From assembly GCF_028830055.1 (NCBI RefSeq), contig NZ_CP101655.1, positions 4,926,162 through 4,990,161 of the forward strand: DNA of 64,000 nucleotides. The letters are read 5' to 3'. Position numbers and translations under genes: made by a program. Below, piece by piece: positions 6,932 through 15,602 of the stretch (the first letter of the stretch is position 1; each line of letters begins with the position of its first letter). This DNA is from Pseudomonas serboccidentalis (lineage in GTDB: Bacteria; Pseudomonadota; Gammaproteobacteria; Pseudomonadales; Pseudomonadaceae). The notes under the pieces are model-generated. The model saw nothing but the letters and a program-made list of their open reading frames with translations, searched no databases and was not told the DNA's origin.

Positions 6932-8527
6932 TCAGAGCGACGGTGTCTTCTGCCCCAATGCCAATGTCGAGTTCGTACAACGCTCGGCATAGATGCTCGC
7001 TAGCGACGACTGGTCGAGCGCCTGAAGATCGCTTATGTCCGGCGATCCGGACATTAACTCTAGCAGCCGCTCTTTTGGCGTTTTGGAGTAGCTTGAAAGG
7101 ATGAAGTCATACAGGTCCAGAGGTGTCTCGGCTGTCGTAGTACGCTGCCCAAGGGTGCCGAAAAAAGTATCGGGATGACGTTGCCATGCAGCCATTTCTC
7201 CTTCCGACAGATCCCATGTGGATATGACCGCTGTTCCGTCGTCGAGATTGAGACCACAGTATGCTTTGCGCTCTGCTTCCATCACCGTTGCAGTCGTAAG
7301 CACTCCCTTGCGTTCTCGTCCCTCCTCATCTTTGACGAGATAGCACTGACCAATAATCAATCTAGGTGCACCCTCCCCAAAAGCAAATTCCGGGATCTCT
7401 CCGTCGAAGGTCGATGGTATTTCGGAGTAATCGCGGATCGCACGCAGGAGTTCGTGCATCTCGATATGTCGTTCTCTCGCATCGATAGCAGCGCGTAAGC
7501 TCGGAAATTGAGTGTCATGCTTGAAATCTTGGATCTGGAAACCATCCGCCACTGTGGAGCAGCGAAACGCCCCGGAATGAAGATGGTGATGCCACGGTGT
7601 GTTGGTCACGACTACGTAAGCACTTGGCAAAGGCTTGCCATTGATCACACGCCCTTCGAACGCCCTCAAATCTGTCAGTGCAGTCCGAAGATAATCGGGC
7701 ATGTCGCTCCCCGCCGCAGTATCTGGAACATTTATGTCGATGAAAACTATGCGCTGGTGGTCCGCCGCCTTCGCCAGCGCGCGGTTTAATTGACGGCCGA
7801 GCCGAAACTTTGTACCCGCACGATGCTTGGCTTCAATCGAAAAGCGCTTATTCGTGCGTTTGTGAGTGGCGACAAACTCGCAATGCGAACTGGCCCGGTC
7901 GTCTTCGTTCTCAAACTCTAGGTCAAACCCTGCGCGAATGAGCGTCGCTGCGACATACACCTCATACTGCGCTCCAGCAAAGTTGTCGGCGTTCTTCAGA
8001 CGGCCAATCAGTTTATCTTGCAGCTCGGCGTTGTGATCGAGCGCATACAGGTTATATGCAAGGTGCATGTAGGCAGCAACAGCCCCTATCATCGGCGCGG
8101 AATGGACCTGCCCCGTGTTTTTTATGAACGTCCGCTGATACATGCACAGATGGTGATACCACACCAAGATAGGATGCCGCTGATCGAGAGGTTTTGCTAA
8201 CTCCACATTGCCCCAATCTACGCCGACCGCAACTTTGATGTAATCACAAAGAAAGTCGTGGAATGTTCGCCATCCCTTTGAGTGCAGAAGCCTGTTCCTG
8301 ACGGCAACTAGTCGATAACCGGATGCCTCGATCGAAACAATCGGACGTCCTAACCCCTGCTGACGTTCCCGCTGTACCTGGTGCGCAACTGCTCGATCCC
8401 TTGCTTCAAGCATATGCGGCACTAAATGCGCTGGCAGCTGCGGAATGTGCGCGACCACCCCGTGGCACCTTTTGAATTTACGACCGCTTCCGCAGGGGCA
8501 AGGGGAGTTTCGCCCTATCTTCGCCAT
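6932..8527 (-). CDS. SEC-C protein with putative PD-(D/E)XK nuclease domain
   Basis: 531 residues. Residues 5-22 form a SEC-C zinc-binding motif with Cys10, Cys12, Cys21 and His22. In the middle, Glu189, then Glu217 and the triad Glu232-Ala233-Lys234 (SIEAKH) have the spacing of a PD-(D/E)XK nuclease core; this is my reading of the pattern and is not proven. The remaining 250 residues look mixed alpha/beta and are not recognised. The gene is the last one before tRNA-Arg(CCT) and reads away from it. Proteins combining SEC-C with unknown catalytic domains occur in defence islands. A housekeeping stress protein is the alternative. Confidence 0.65.
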   Translation of the reverse strand: MAKIGRNSPCPCGSGRKFKRCHGVVAHIPQLPAHLVPHMLEARDRAVAHQVQRERQQGLGRPIVSIEASGYRLVAVRNRLLHSKGWRTFHDFLCDYIKVAVGVDWGNVELAKPLDQRHPILVWYHHLCMYQRTFIKNTGQVHSAPMIGAVAAYMHLAYNLYALDHNAELQDKLIGRLKNADNFAGAQYEVYVAATLIRAGFDLEFENEDDRASSHCEFVATHKRTNKRFSIEAKHRAGTKFRLGRQLNRALAKAADHQRIVFIDINVPDTAAGSDMPDYLRTALTDLRAFEGRVINGKPLPSAYVVVTNTPWHHHLHSGAFRCSTVADGFQIQDFKHDTQFPSLRAAIDARERHIEMHELLRAIRDYSEIPSTFDGEIPEFAFGEGAPRLIIGQCYLVKDEEGRERKGVLTTATVMEAERKAYCGLNLDDGTAVISTWDLSEGEMAAWQRHPDTFFGTLGQRTTTAETPLDLYDFILSSYSKTPKERLLELMSGSPDISDLQALDQSSLASIYAERCTNSTLALGQKTPSL

Positions 8528-8664
8528 ATTCGTGCCTCACATTCGCAGCGTTATTAACTGCAGCCGTAACCCGCACCGATCTTGAGGCACAGCTCCATCA
8601 GCGGCAATATCTCAGCTGCAGAAGGCGTGTTCACTGCCCGAGTTCTCGAACTATCTGTAGAAAC

Positions 8665-8700
8665 AAAAAACCCGCCAGAGCATAGCCCGACGGGTTTTTT
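8665..8700 (-). terminator. Terminator of tRNA-Arg(CCT)
   Basis: The arms AAAAAACCCG and CGGGTTTTTT surround a 16-base loop and lie downstream of the leftward tRNA. T-runs on both sides make it potentially bidirectional. Confidence 0.7.
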
Positions 8701-8776
8701 AATGCCTACTGCTGCCACCCTGCTGTCACAGTCGAATCGATCTGTCAGGGAAAAGTCATGAGAGGCTTGAATTATA

Positions 8777-8853
8777 TGGTGTCCCAGGGCAGGTTCGAAC
8801 TGCCAACCTTCCCCTTAGGAGGGGGATGCTCTATCCAATTGAGCTACTGAGAC
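8777..8853 (-). tRNA. tRNA-Arg (anticodon CCT)
   Basis: A full cloverleaf can be drawn: a seven-pair acceptor stem, D-stem GCTC/GAGC, anticodon stem TCCCC/GGGGA with loop CTCCTAA, a T-arm with TTCGAAC, and an encoded CCA at 8777-8779. Minor-codon tRNA-Arg genes are frequent integration sites, and the accessory block lies on the 3' side of this one. No second copy of its 3' end is visible within the window. Confidence 0.95.
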
Positions 8854-9147
8854 ACTGAGTTGTCACGGCCGGACACGGCGCGACGGACGGCGTGCATGTT
8901 AACGGCCAGCCCTTGATTTGTCATGTCGTCCGTGGGCTTTTTAAGTGTAGGCAGGCGCCTTGCAATGCTGCGGGATCATTTACCGTGCAATTTGCACTCC
9001 CCCAAAAAGCCATCATTGCAGATTGCAACCCGCGACTTGGGAAAAACCCTTCCAAATGCTTGTTTTTAAAGGACTTCACAGCGGTTAGACTGTTGGCACG
9101 ACGGCTGCTTTGTCTGTTTCCATAACAGAACAAACGGAGTTCGCCCC

Positions 9148-9378
9148 ATGAACAGCACGCTCTTGCTTGCAAACGCAATCGCCCTGGCGGTTTTGGTGGG
9201 CTTTCATTTTGCCCCCGAGGGTGCTGAACCGGTGGCCCAGCGCATGCCGCATTACCTGCAGGTGCAGAAGGCGCCGAAGTGGGCGGTACTGAGCGATCAC
9301 AGCGACTTCACTGCACAGGCAGTCAGTGAGCCTGAGCAAGCACTGCCGACGCGCGCTACCGAACGTCTGGTTTTTTGA
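9148..9378 (+). CDS. Small exported or membrane-anchored protein
   Basis: 76 residues with an ACGGAG ribosome site. The N-terminal 18 residues form a hydrophobic helix (signal peptide or anchor: LLLANAIALAVLVGFHFA), followed by a polar tail. Not recognised. It is followed 20 bases later by another small membrane protein, so the two are probably co-transcribed. Confidence 0.6.
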   Translation: MNSTLLLANAIALAVLVGFHFAPEGAEPVAQRMPHYLQVQKAPKWAVLSDHSDFTAQAVSEPEQALPTRATERLVF

Positions 9379-9398
9379 AATATCTTCAGGAGTACAGC

Positions 9399-9578
9399 AT
9401 GTCCAAATCAGCCGCAGGATTTCTGATCCTCGCCTTATTGAGTGGCGTTGTGCATTTTTCGCTGTTCGAGGAAACCGAAGCCACCCTGCCCCTGATTGGT
9501 TGCGGCGTGTTTGCTGTGTTGTTTGTGCTGGCGCTGGTGGCCGGGCGCAAGATCAAGTTCGATCCAGTGCTACGTTAA
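9399..9578 (+). CDS. 59-residue membrane protein
   Basis: Start at 9399, with a CAGGAG ribosome site nine bases upstream. Two hydrophobic helices (about residues 6-23 and 30-51) end in a basic tail (AGRKIKFDPVLR). The 3' end overlaps the opposite-strand phnN by 26 bases. Function unknown. Confidence 0.65.
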   Translation: MSKSAAGFLILALLSGVVHFSLFEETEATLPLIGCGVFAVLFVLALVAGRKIKFDPVLR

Positions 9579-10122
9579 GCCGGATCAACGCCAGCAGTTG
9601 GTTGACCGCGTCCTGCAGGGCGCCCGAGTTGTCGATCAGGTACACGGGCAAATCACTGGACCTGCGGTCCCTGAACAACGCATTGCGCGCCAGCCTAGCG
9701 TCGATTTGCTCCGGCGTCTCTCGGCCACGCCCGAGCAGGCGCTCACGCAACACCTCATCCTTGACCGTCAGCAGGACCGGCAGCAGCGTCGGATAGCGTT
9801 CCTGTGCCTGACGCAGGTTGGCGCGCGAACCGTTCACCAGCACATGCCGTCCGGCGCTCAACCGTTCGTCGATTTCTGACGGGATGCCATAGGCGAGGCC
9901 ATTGGCCTGCCAGGCCAGGGCAAAATCGCCTGCGCGTTGACGTCGATCGAACTCTTCGGGCGTGACGCCGATGGCATCTTCACCGACCGATTCCGCTGAT
10001 CGAGTGATCACCCGGCGGATGATTTCGCAGTTCAGCACCCGCAATGGCTCACGCGCAGCCTCGATCAGGCTGTCCTTGCCCGAACCGGAAGGCCCCATCA
10101 GATAAATAAGCCTGCCATCCAT
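9553..10122 (-). CDS. phnN: Ribose 1,5-bisphosphate phosphokinase PhnN
   Basis: 189 residues. The Walker A motif GPSGSGKDS is near the N-terminus, in a guanylate-kinase-like fold that makes PRPP from ribose 1,5-bisphosphate. The ATG at 10122 is chosen because a GGAGGG ribosome site precedes it and the conserved strand (RLIYLMGPSG) begins there; an upstream TTG (10140) lacks support. Other phn genes of the C-P lyase cluster are absent nearby, so this is a solitary phnN, possibly a PRPP salvage route. Related kinases with a GPSGSGK motif could be confused with it, but length and motif context fit PhnN. Confidence 0.85.
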   Translation of the reverse strand: MDGRLIYLMGPSGSGKDSLIEAAREPLRVLNCEIIRRVITRSAESVGEDAIGVTPEEFDRRQRAGDFALAWQANGLAYGIPSEIDERLSAGRHVLVNGSRANLRQAQERYPTLLPVLLTVKDEVLRERLLGRGRETPEQIDARLARNALFRDRRSSDLPVYLIDNSGALQDAVNQLLALIRLNVALDRT

Positions 10123-10510
10123 CCTGAAAACGCCCTCCAACGGGTGTTTGCCCTAGTAAATCGGCAAATTGCCACTATCCTGTACAGGTAAGGAACAAGG
10201 ATTGAAAGCCGCATAGCATGCACGTTCTGAGGTCTTTGGACATCAACAGATGTGCATCAGGAAGCGGGCAGTGATGCGGGCCGAGGCGAAGTTTTCAAAC
10301 CAGTCCGCATTTCTGATAATTGGTGCTGGCATTACGCCTTTACCCAGCTCAATATTTGTCACAGAATTGACGCCAATGATCTGGCAATTTTGAGGCATGA
10401 TGCGGGCCTCTTAACAATTCAGGTTGAACCATTTGGCGCGGATGCTTGTCCTACCACACATCCTGCGGCCAATCCCGAGAACCGCTCCCCTGAACTAACC
10501 GGTTAAATAT
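10123..10510. other. 388-bp upstream region of amrZ
   Basis: No gene is seen. The stretch lies between the divergent phnN and amrZ starts and should carry the promoters of both. No box can be assigned with confidence. Confidence 0.5.
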
Positions 10511-10837
10511 ATGCGCCCATTGAAACAGGCAATTTATTCCAGCCGTACGGCTGACAAGTTCGTCGTACGTCTGCCAGACGGAATGCGTGAACGCATTGCC
10601 GAGGTGGCTCGCAATCATCATCGCAGCATGAACTCCGAGATCATTGCGCGCCTTGAGCAGAGTCTTATTCAGGAAGGCGCACTGGGCGAAGAGTTGAGCA
10701 TGCGCCTGGACAGCCCGGAGCTTTCGCTGCACGAGCGTGAGCTGCTGCAACGCTTCCGTCAGCTGTCTCACCGTCAACAGAACGCTCTGGTGTCGCTGAT
10801 CGCTCACGACGCCGAGATGGCCGCAGACGCGTCCTGA
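10511..10837 (+). CDS. amrZ: Ribbon-helix-helix regulator AmrZ
   Basis: 108 residues. The Arc-type ribbon-helix-helix domain covers about residues 10-60, with the DNA-contacting strand [20 protein letters not shown] followed by [16 protein letters not shown], very close to P. aeruginosa AmrZ as I know it. The C-terminal part ([33 protein letters not shown]) is the tetramerisation region. In pseudomonads AmrZ activates or represses genes for exopolysaccharide, flagella and c-di-GMP control and represses its own promoter. It is a monocistronic gene closed by a strong terminator. Confidence 0.95.
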   Translation: MRPLKQAIYSSRTADKFVVRLPDGMRERIAEVARNHHRSMNSEIIARLEQSLIQEGALGEELSMRLDSPELSLHERELLQRFRQLSHRQQNALVSLIAHDAEMAADAS

Positions 10838-10854
10838 GCTACACCGAACATCTC

Positions 10855-10880
10855 AAGCCAGCCTACATGCTGGCTTTTTT
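10855..10880 (+). terminator. amrZ terminator
   Basis: AAGCCAGC and GCTGGCTT form a stem around CTACAT and are followed by a run of T. Confidence 0.85.
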
Positions 10881-10917
10881 TTCGCCTGAAATCTGACCTG
10901 CGCTTTTTTGCAGGCAC

Positions 10918-10945
10918 AAAAAAGCCCGCCAATCGGCGGGCTTTT
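10918..10945 (-). terminator. mgtE terminator
   Basis: GCCCGCC/GGCGGGC stem with AAAAAA on one side and TTTT on the other. It ends leftward mgtE transcription and may work both ways. Confidence 0.85.
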
Positions 10946-10958
10946 GCATTGCAGCGAA

Positions 10959-12401
10959 TCAGAGCAGGAAGATCGTCGCCAGCCCCAGGAAGATGAAGAA
11001 GCCGCCGCTGTCGGTCATGGCCGTGATCATTACACTGGCGCCCATCGCCGGGTCACGCCCCATCTTCGCCAGCGTCATCGGGATCAACACCCCCATCAGC
11101 GCCGCGAGCAGCAGGTTGAGGGTCATCGCCGCCGTCATCACCACACCCAGCGACCAACTGCCATAGAGCAGGTAAGCGACCACACCGATCACCCCGCCCC
11201 AGACCAGACCGTTGATCAATCCCACCGCCAGCTCCTTGCGCATCAGGCGCGAGGTATTGCCGGTGCTGACCTGGTCAAGCGCCATGGCGCGCACGATCAT
11301 GGTGATCGTCTGGTTACCGGAGTTACCGCCGATACCCGCCACGATCGGCATCAGCGCTGCCAGCGCCACCAGTTTCTCGATCGAACCTTCGAACAGGCCG
11401 ATCACCCGCGAAGCGACAAACGCGGTGATCAGGTTGATTGCCAGCCACGCCCAACGGTTACGCAGGGATTTCCAGACCGAGGCGAAGATGTCTTCTTCTT
11501 CGCGCAGACCGGCCATGTTGAGGACTTCGCTTTCGCTCTCCTCACGAATCAGGTCGACCATTTCGTCGATGGTCAGACGGCCGATCAGCTTGCCGTTCTT
11601 GTCGACCACCGGGGCCGAGATCAAGTCGTAACGTTCGAACGCTTGAGCAGCGTCATAGGCGTCTTCGTCCGGGTGAAAACTCACCGGATCGCTGGCCATG
11701 ACTTCAGCAACCTGTTTTTCGGGATCGTTGACCAGCAAACGCTTGATCGGCAGCACGCCCTTGAGCACGCCGTCGTAATCGACCACGAACAGTTTGTCGG
11801 TGTGGCCCGGCAGCTCTTTGAGACGACGCAGGTAACGCAGAACCACTTCGAGGCTGACGTCCTCACGGATGGTCACCATCTCGAAGTCCATCAGCGCACC
11901 GACCTGCTCCTCGTCATAGGACAAGGCCGAGCGCACACGCTCGCGTTGCTGCTGGTCGAGCGTCTCCATCAGCTCATGGACGACGTCTCGCGGCAGCTCG
12001 GAGGCCAGGTCAGCAAGTTCGTCGGCATCCATGTCCTTGGCAGCAGCCAGGAGCTCGTGATCGTCCATGTCGGCGATCAGCGTTTCCCGAACGGAATCGG
12101 ATACTTCGAGAAGAATGTCGCCGTCGCGATCAGCCTTGACCAGTTGCCAGAGCGTCAGACGGTCGTCCAGCGGCAGGGCTTCAAGAATGTAAGCAACGTC
12201 AGCGGAGTGCAGATCATCGAGTTTGCGTTGCAGCTCGACGAGATTCTGCCGGTGAACCAGGTTCTCGACCCGGTCGTGATGCGCGCCTTCCTGGCGATGA
12301 GTCAGGTCTTCGACGACCTTTTGGCGCTGCAGCAGCTCAACGACCTGAGCCAGACGATCCTGCAGGCTTTCCTGTGTTTTCTTTACTTCGATTTCGGACA
12401 T
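10959..12401 (-). CDS. mgtE: Magnesium transporter MgtE
   Basis: 480 residues. The order is a helical N-domain (residues 1-130, HSADVAYILEALPLDDRLTLW), two CBS domains (about 135-260) and a five-helix membrane domain (about 275-480) carrying the GGNSGNQT segment of the ion pore. The family is a Mg2+-gated inward channel in the inner membrane, closed by Mg2+ binding to the N and CBS domains. The ATG at 12401 is chosen over an upstream in-frame ATG (12431) because GGAGT precedes it and the N-domain begins there. The gene is monocistronic. Confidence 0.93.
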   Translation of the reverse strand: MSEIEVKKTQESLQDRLAQVVELLQRQKVVEDLTHRQEGAHHDRVENLVHRQNLVELQRKLDDLHSADVAYILEALPLDDRLTLWQLVKADRDGDILLEVSDSVRETLIADMDDHELLAAAKDMDADELADLASELPRDVVHELMETLDQQQRERVRSALSYDEEQVGALMDFEMVTIREDVSLEVVLRYLRRLKELPGHTDKLFVVDYDGVLKGVLPIKRLLVNDPEKQVAEVMASDPVSFHPDEDAYDAAQAFERYDLISAPVVDKNGKLIGRLTIDEMVDLIREESESEVLNMAGLREEEDIFASVWKSLRNRWAWLAINLITAFVASRVIGLFEGSIEKLVALAALMPIVAGIGGNSGNQTITMIVRAMALDQVSTGNTSRLMRKELAVGLINGLVWGGVIGVVAYLLYGSWSLGVVMTAAMTLNLLLAALMGVLIPMTLAKMGRDPAMGASVMITAMTDSGGFFIFLGLATIFLL

Positions 12402-12722
12402 AGGCGAACTCCACTCCCAGCAGCGGGGCACGCCGGAAGGATCAATCAGTCAATTCATGATTGGTGAAACGGGTTACTGAGTAACTACTGGGTAAGTCCA
12501 TGGAGGTTTTCCATAAGCCCCGGCGGGGCTGACGGGCGCAATGATACACCGGCTGACGGTTTTAAACGTTAAAAAATCGCGGCCGAAACAAGCGCTTGCG
12601 AAACAAACCTGAGCGCTGTCCTGATCCTTGCAAATGCGACGACTTATCCTGAAAAGAAAACACACCGCCGATGAAAAATGTAGCGACTACCCTTGAGCGT
12701 AGACCGTCATGGAGGACGTCAA
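12402..12722. other. 321-bp region between mgtE and a divergent small gene
   Basis: It holds a short GC hairpin (AGCCCCGGCGGGGCT, about 12516-12530) and AT-rich stretches. I do not recognise an M-box or other magnesium riboswitch. It should contain the promoters of mgtE and of the gene at 12723. Confidence 0.4.
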
Positions 12723-13241
12723 ATGCGCTCTGGAACATCCCGACTTGTACTCGCCACCCTGCTCTGCCTGCCGCCCGCCGGGGCCGCCAGCACCCTTCAC
12801 CGCTGCGAAGCGCCCGACGGCCGCATCACCTTCACCAGCCTGAGCTGTGCGAGCGATGAGCAGCTTTCCGTGCAGCAGGTTCACCCCTACTCGCCCGGCT
12901 CTGTCGTGCCGATCATGCCGGAACACAACCACGAAGAAATATCCGGTATGACAATCAGGGGACGTGAACCGGGCATTGTTGGTCGCATGGAGGACAAGTG
13001 CGGAAACCTGATCGATGCCCGGCAGCGCCGTGAAGCGATCATCAATCAACGGGTGATTGCCGGCATGAGCCAACGGGATGTTGAAAGCGCTCTTGGCAAA
13101 CCGGACAAAGTGAATATTCGTACATCGACGACGAGCTATCGCTACGACCTGAAACGAGGCCGCAGCGCTCAAGTCGATTTTGATGAGAGAGGATGCGTGA
13201 AAGGAAAAACCAAATCGCAGACAGCAAAAAGCCCGCGTTAA
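12723..13241 (+). CDS. Secreted DUF4124-like protein
   Basis: 172 residues. A signal peptide covers about residues 1-22 (LATLLCLPPAGAAS). A short DUF4124-like domain follows, with the pattern LHRCEAPDGRITFTSLSC, in which two cysteines probably form a disulfide. The C-terminal half contains a SmpA/BamE-like turn (IAGMSQRDVESALGKPDKVN). The start at 12723 has a GGAGG ribosome site. The stop codon lies inside the hairpin of the downstream terminator. The role is unknown; an envelope-associated periplasmic protein is likely. Confidence 0.8.
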   Translation: MRSGTSRLVLATLLCLPPAGAASTLHRCEAPDGRITFTSLSCASDEQLSVQQVHPYSPGSVVPIMPEHNHEEISGMTIRGREPGIVGRMEDKCGNLIDARQRREAIINQRVIAGMSQRDVESALGKPDKVNIRTSTTSYRYDLKRGRSAQVDFDERGCVKGKTKSQTAKSPR

Positions 13242-13254
13242 ACGCGGGCTTTTC
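13225..13254. terminator. Bidirectional terminator
   Basis: AGCCCGCGTT and AACGCGGGCT form a stem flanked by AAAAA and TTTT. It serves the secreted-protein gene to its left and the leftward tRNA-Arg operon to its right. Confidence 0.85.
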
Positions 13255-13260
13255 GGTATA

Positions 13261-13337
13261 TGGTGCACTCGACAGGATTCGAACCTGTGACCGCTCGGTT
13301 CGTAGCCGAGTACTCTATCCAGCTGAGCTACGAGTGC
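13261..13337 (-). tRNA. tRNA-Arg (anticodon ACG), copy 3 of array
   Basis: Complete cloverleaf with acceptor GCACTCG/CGAGTGC, anticodon stem CTCGG/CCGAG, loop CTACGAA and encoded CCA. It is the promoter-distal copy of a three-gene tandem array. Confidence 0.96.
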
Positions 13338-13408
13338 ATTTGTGTTTTTAAACCAGACCACAACTGGCTGAAGCCAAGTTACCTGCATTGCCGCAACTAA
13401 CTCTTAAA

Positions 13409-13485
13409 TGGTGCACTCGACAGGATTCGAACCTGTGACCGCTCGGTTCGTAGCCGAGTACTCTATCCAGCTGAGCTACGAGTGC
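13409..13485 (-). tRNA. tRNA-Arg (anticodon ACG), copy 2 of array
   Basis: Same sequence as the copy at 13261, displaced by exactly 148 bp. Confidence 0.96.
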
Positions 13486-13556
13486 ATTTGTGTTTTTAAA
13501 CCAGACCACAACTGGTTGAAGCCGAGTTACCTGCATTGCTGCAAGCTTCTCTTAAA

Positions 13557-13633
13557 TGGTGCACTCGACAGGATTCGAACCTGTGACCGCTCGGTTCGTA
13601 GCCGAGTACTCTATCCAGCTGAGCTACGAGTGC
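13557..13633 (-). tRNA. tRNA-Arg (anticodon ACG), copy 1 of array
   Basis: Same sequence as the other two copies; the promoter-proximal member, displaced by a further 148 bp. Confidence 0.96.
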
Positions 13634-13740
13634 ATTTGTTGCGCCGCATTATAGCCCGTCTAATCTCTATTCCAACCACTTTTTCTAATAAATTCAACAA
13701 CTTACAGAAAAAGCCAGATTACAACGTACTAAGCAAATAA

Positions 13741-13833
13741 TGGCGGAGAACGGGGGATTCGAACCCCCGACACCCTTTTGAGGTGTACTCCCTTAGCAGG
13801 GGAGCGCCTTCGGCCACTCGGCCAGCTCTCCGC
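13741..13833 (-). tRNA. tRNA-Ser (anticodon GCT)
   Basis: A 93-base class II tRNA with a long variable arm (TACACCTCAAAAGGGTGT), anticodon GCT and encoded CCA. It sits directly downstream of rsmA and upstream of the tRNA-Arg array, all leftward. Confidence 0.96.
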
Positions 13834-13893
13834 AACACGGGGCGTATATTAACCACCTTCTTCCCCGTTTGCAAACATAAAAATCGATAAAAA

Positions 13894-14082
13894 TTAATGG
13901 CTTGGTTCTTCGTCCTTCTCTTTCTTTATACGCAGGTAAATTTCCTCACGGTGCACGGCAACCTCTTTCGGGGCGTTGACACCGATACGCACTTGGTTTC
14001 CTTTAACGCCGAGCACGGTCACGGTGATTTCGCCATCACCGATAATCAGGCTTTCTGCGCACCGACGAGTCAGAATCAGCAT
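13894..14082 (-). CDS. rsmA: Carbon storage regulator RsmA/CsrA
   Basis: 62 residues beginning [16 protein letters not shown], with the conserved [29 protein letters not shown] core. The start is the ATG at 14082 with a GAGGAGAAA ribosome site, not the upstream in-frame ATG. RsmA dimers bind GGA motifs in mRNA leaders and repress translation. In pseudomonads they are titrated by Rsm small RNAs under GacS/GacA and control secondary metabolism, biofilm and motility. Its position between lysC and tRNA-Ser is the usual Pseudomonas place. Paralogues RsmE and RsmI exist in this genus, but the context identifies RsmA. Confidence 0.95.
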   Translation of the reverse strand: MLILTRRCAESLIIGDGEITVTVLGVKGNQVRIGVNAPKEVAVHREEIYLRIKKEKDEEPSH

Positions 14083-14233
14083 ACCTTTCTCCTCACGCAT
14101 TTCATTTCAGGGACAACAGTCTGCAAAAAAAAGGCACCCGACCTACAACCGGAGCGATCGTAGCCCTACATGCCTGAGTATTGACCAGCGCGAGCAAAAG
14201 AACAGTTCAGGGGCTCACGCCATTCAAAAAATA

Positions 14234-14258
14234 AAGGGCGCGGTCAGACCGCGCCCTT
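14234..14258 (-). terminator. lysC terminator
   Basis: AAGGGCGCGGT/ACCGCGCCCTT stem with a 3-base loop and a T-rich tail on the leftward strand. Confidence 0.9.
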
Positions 14259-14270
14259 CAGGTGACCGGA

Positions 14271-15512
14271 TTACTCGCCCTGACGGGCTGGCGCGTCCAG
14301 TTCGAAAGCCGTGTGCAGGGCGCGCACAGCCAGTTCCAGGTACTTCTCTTCAATCACCACGGAAACCTTGATTTCCGAAGTCGAGATCATCTGGATGTTG
14401 ATGCTTTCTTTCGCCAGGGACTCGAACATGCGGCTGGCCACACCTGCGTGGGAGCGCATGCCGACGCCAACGATCGAGACCTTGGCAATCTTGGTGTCGC
14501 CCACCACTTCCCGGGCACCGATCTCGCGAGCGGTGTTTTCCAGCACGGTCTGTGCGGACTGGTAGTCGTTGCGGTGCACGGTGAAGGTGAAGTCGGTGGT
14601 GTTATCGTGCGCAACGTTCTGCACGATCATGTCGACTTCGATGTTCGCGGCACTGATCGGGCCGAGAATCTTGAACGCCACGCCCGGGGTGTCTGGCACG
14701 CCACGGATGGTCAGCTTGGCTTCATCGCGGTTGAAAGCGATGCCGGAAATGATCGGCTGTTCCATGGTTTCCTCTTCATCAATAGTAATGAGGGTGCCCG
14801 GACCCTCCTTGAAGCTGTGCAGTACGCGCAGCGGAACGTTGTACTTGCCGGCGAATTCCACCGCGCGGATCTGCAGCACCTTGGAACCGAGGCTGGCCAT
14901 TTCCAGCATCTCTTCGAAGGTGATCTTGTCCAGACGCTGAGCGACCGGCACCACACGCGGGTCAGTGGTGTAGACACCATCGACGTCGGTGTAGATCTGG
15001 CACTCATCGGCCTTCAATGCAGCCGCCAATGCCACGCCCGTGGTGTCGGAACCGCCACGACCGAGGGTGGTGATGTTGCCGTGCTCGTCGACGCCCTGGA
15101 AACCGGCGACAACGACCACGCGACCTGCTTTCAGATCACCGCGAATCTTCTGGTCATCAATCTGCAAGATACGCGCTTTATTGTGCGCACTGTCCGTCAG
15201 GATCCGCACCTGATTACCGGTGTACGACACCGCTGGCACACCGCGCTTGATCAGCGCCATGGCCAACAGGGCAATCGTCACCTGTTCACCGGTAGAAACG
15301 ATCACGTCCAGTTCACGCGGAACCGGTTGCACGTCGCCACTGATTTGCTTGGCCAGATCGATCAGACGGTTGGTTTCGCCGCTCATTGCAGACAGCACAA
15401 CCACCAGGTCATCGCCGGCATCGCGGAATTTCTTAACCTTGTCGGCGACCTGCTCGATTCTCTCGACAGTGCCGACCGAGGTGCCTCCAAATTTCTGTAC
15501 GATCAAAGCCAT
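14271..15512 (-). CDS. lysC: Aspartate kinase LysC
   Basis: 413 residues. The kinase domain starts with VQKFGGTSVG (residues 5-14) and extends to about 245, followed by two ACT regulatory domains. The enzyme phosphorylates aspartate in the first step to lysine, threonine and methionine, usually with feedback by lysine plus threonine. The ATG at 15512 is chosen because the conserved MALIVQKFGG begins there; an upstream in-frame start at 15533 would add seven residues. It follows alaS with about 90 bp between them and precedes rsmA. Confidence 0.96.
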   Translation of the reverse strand: MALIVQKFGGTSVGTVERIEQVADKVKKFRDAGDDLVVVLSAMSGETNRLIDLAKQISGDVQPVPRELDVIVSTGEQVTIALLAMALIKRGVPAVSYTGNQVRILTDSAHNKARILQIDDQKIRGDLKAGRVVVVAGFQGVDEHGNITTLGRGGSDTTGVALAAALKADECQIYTDVDGVYTTDPRVVPVAQRLDKITFEEMLEMASLGSKVLQIRAVEFAGKYNVPLRVLHSFKEGPGTLITIDEEETMEQPIISGIAFNRDEAKLTIRGVPDTPGVAFKILGPISAANIEVDMIVQNVAHDNTTDFTFTVHRNDYQSAQTVLENTAREIGAREVVGDTKIAKVSIVGVGMRSHAGVASRMFESLAKESINIQMISTSEIKVSVVIEEKYLELAVRALHTAFELDAPARQGE

Positions 15513-15602
15513 TTCAAAGCCGCCTCTGCCCATGAAGGGCGCCCAATAATCACTCGAACAGCCGTCGGACCCGCCACTAGACTACGGGCCCGACGGGCCG
15601 TC

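Larger units (their letters stand above)
13261..13556. repeat. 148-bp tandem repeat (tRNA-Arg plus spacer)
   Basis: Two full units of tRNA plus a 71-bp spacer, followed by a third tRNA. The spacers differ at only a few bases, which indicates recent duplication or gene conversion. Confidence 0.9.

Noticed and set aside
8777..8853. tRNA-Arg(CCT) as a proven attachment site
   Set aside because: No second copy of the tRNA 3' end and no tyrosine integrase is visible in the window, so integration here is only a possibility.
10908..12467. Long open frame opposite mgtE
   Set aside because: His/Gln-rich antisense shadow of a well-supported transporter gene.
12402..12722. Magnesium riboswitch before mgtE
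   Set aside because: I could not find the conserved M-box blocks; only a small GC hairpin is present.
13261..13633. CRISPR-like regular repeats
   Set aside because: The repeated units are complete tRNA genes with nearly identical spacers, not unique spacers.
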